Part shown: piece by piece, positions 63,428 to 64,000 of the stretch
Numbering within the stretch: the first letter of the stretch is position 1
How the letters are laid out: each line of letters starts with the position of its first letter
NCBI GenBank assembly: GCA_963793675.1
Contig: CAWCBA010000010.1
Span: forward strand, 186,001-250,000
Length of the DNA stretch: 64,000 bases
Source of the DNA: RPQJ01 sp963793675
GTDB taxonomy: Bacteria > Pseudomonadota > Gammaproteobacteria > Steroidobacterales > Steroidobacteraceae
Reading direction: 5' to 3'
Notes under the pieces: model-generated
The model's database searches: none
Told to the model about the DNA's origin: nothing
Seen by the model: only the letters and a program-made list of their open reading frames with translations
Position numbers and translations under genes: made by a program

Positions 63428-64000
63428 ATGTCAACGCCGCCCCCGGCACTCTCGAATTCGTCCCCCGAGCTCCCCGAGCTGCGGCTCAAGCCGCGCGAAG
63501 ACCGCCGCATCGCGGGCGGGCATCTCTGGATCTTCAGCAACGAGGTCGACACGGTACGCACGCCCCTCACGGCGTTCGCGACGGGAGCGCTCTGTCGTGT
63601 CGTTGCAAGCAACGACCGCTTCCTGGGCTATGCCTACGTCAATCCGCATGCGTTGATCTGCGCGCGCATCCTGGGCCGCGATCCGGACTTTGCCCCCGGC
63701 AAGTCGCTGATCGTGCACCGGCTGCAGGTAGCGCTGGCACTGCGCGAAAAGCTGTATTCACAGCCTTTCTACCGCCTCGCATACGGCGAATCCGACGGTC
63801 TGCCCGGACTGGTGCTCGATCGCTTCGGCGACGTGGTCGTCGGCCAGACCGGCACGGCCGGCATGGAAGCAATGAAACCCGCGATTGTCGAAGCGGTCGT
63901 CAAGGTGCTCGGGCCGAAGGCGCTGATCTGGAAGAACGACTCCGGCGCCCGCGAACTCGAAGGCCTGCCGAGCTACGTCGAAACGGCGATCGGGCCCGAC
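63428..64000 (+). CDS. rlmI: 23S rRNA m5C1962 methyltransferase RlmI (3' truncated by window end)
   Basis: The first 191 residues of an RlmI-type rRNA methyltransferase run to the end of the window. The N-terminal PUA domain reads LRLKPREDRRIAGGHLWIFSNE and RFLGYAYVNPHALICARILG. It is followed by the EEHEB linker domain with REKLYSQPFYRLAYGESDGL and PGLVLDRFGDVVVGQ. The methyltransferase motif lies beyond 64000. It starts at ATG 63428. The 78 bases separating it from yyaL hold both promoters. Confidence 0.9.
   Translation, partial: MSTPPPALSNSSPELPELRLKPREDRRIAGGHLWIFSNEVDTVRTPLTAFATGALCRVVASNDRFLGYAYVNPHALICARILGRDPDFAPGKSLIVHRLQVALALREKLYSQPFYRLAYGESDGLPGLVLDRFGDVVVGQTGTAGMEAMKPAIVEAVVKVLGPKALIWKNDSGARELEGLPSYVETAIGPD

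Overview
The window is about 64 kb of GC-rich bacterial chromosome, dense with housekeeping genes. It comes from a gammaproteobacterium, probably of the Xanthomonadales/Nevskiales/Steroidobacterales type. The evidence is YhdP, TldD/PmbA, DarP, ZapA, UbiH/UbiI, Coq7 and a Vfr/Clp-like Crp. The order rpiA ... ygfA - 6S RNA - zapA / ygfB - pepP - ubiH - ubiI ... gcvT - gcvH - gcvP matches the E. coli chromosome. The genus cannot be fixed from sequence alone. There is no prophage, insertion sequence, integrase or CRISPR array.

Layout. 0-9 kb: 3' end of yhdP, a Nit1-like amidase, tldD, a small membrane protein, a convergent ExeA-like ATPase fused to an FHA domain, then purE-purK, darP and pmbA. 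9-17.5 kb: a palindrome-rich gap, DUF1993, yihY/brkB, a periplasmic-binding-like protein, purC, djlA, rpe, a Crp homologue with a polyacidic tail, coq7, rplM-rpsI and tRNA-Gln. 17.6-27.8 kb is the accessory stretch: methyltransferases, exported unknowns, NTF2-like proteins, a dihaem cytochrome c, acetyltransferases, a synthase/porin pair for an exopolysaccharide, a divergent PanD and a GFA protein. 27.9-32.7 kb: an rpiA-glcD-glcE-glcF operon preceded by a 24-residue Lys/Ala peptide gene. 32.7-39.2 kb: EVE protein, ygfA, 6S RNA, zapA and a ZapB-like coiled coil, divergent from ygfB-pepP-ubiH-ubiI. 39.2-45.7 kb: acyl-CoA dehydrogenase, membrane proteins, ispG and a DUF885 metalloprotein. 45.8-51 kb: a tandem glycine riboswitch with a terminator, gcvT-gcvH-gcvPA-gcvPB and dgkA. 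51-60 kb: a PfkB kinase, a double-protease HtrA protein resembling yeast Nma111, Sua5, a coupled PLP decarboxylase-ComB-transporter cassette, a HAD phosphatase and a HIT protein. 60-64 kb: an M23 peptidase, a repeat cluster, a YyaL-type protein and the start of rlmI.

Nineteen apparent one-base frameshifts break or garble conserved genes. Seventeen behave as a single extra base and two as a single missing base. Sequence or assembly error is the most economical explanation, so I annotate these as intact genes carrying frameshifts, not as pseudogenes. Functional themes are de novo purine synthesis (purE, purK, purC), ubiquinone synthesis (coq7, ubiH, ubiI), glycine cleavage under riboswitch control, glycolate oxidation, and envelope functions. 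The best candidates for new biology are the Nma111-like protease, the decarboxylase-ComB-transporter cassette, the PanD variant that lacks its substrate arginine, the Crp acidic tail and the 24-residue basic peptide.
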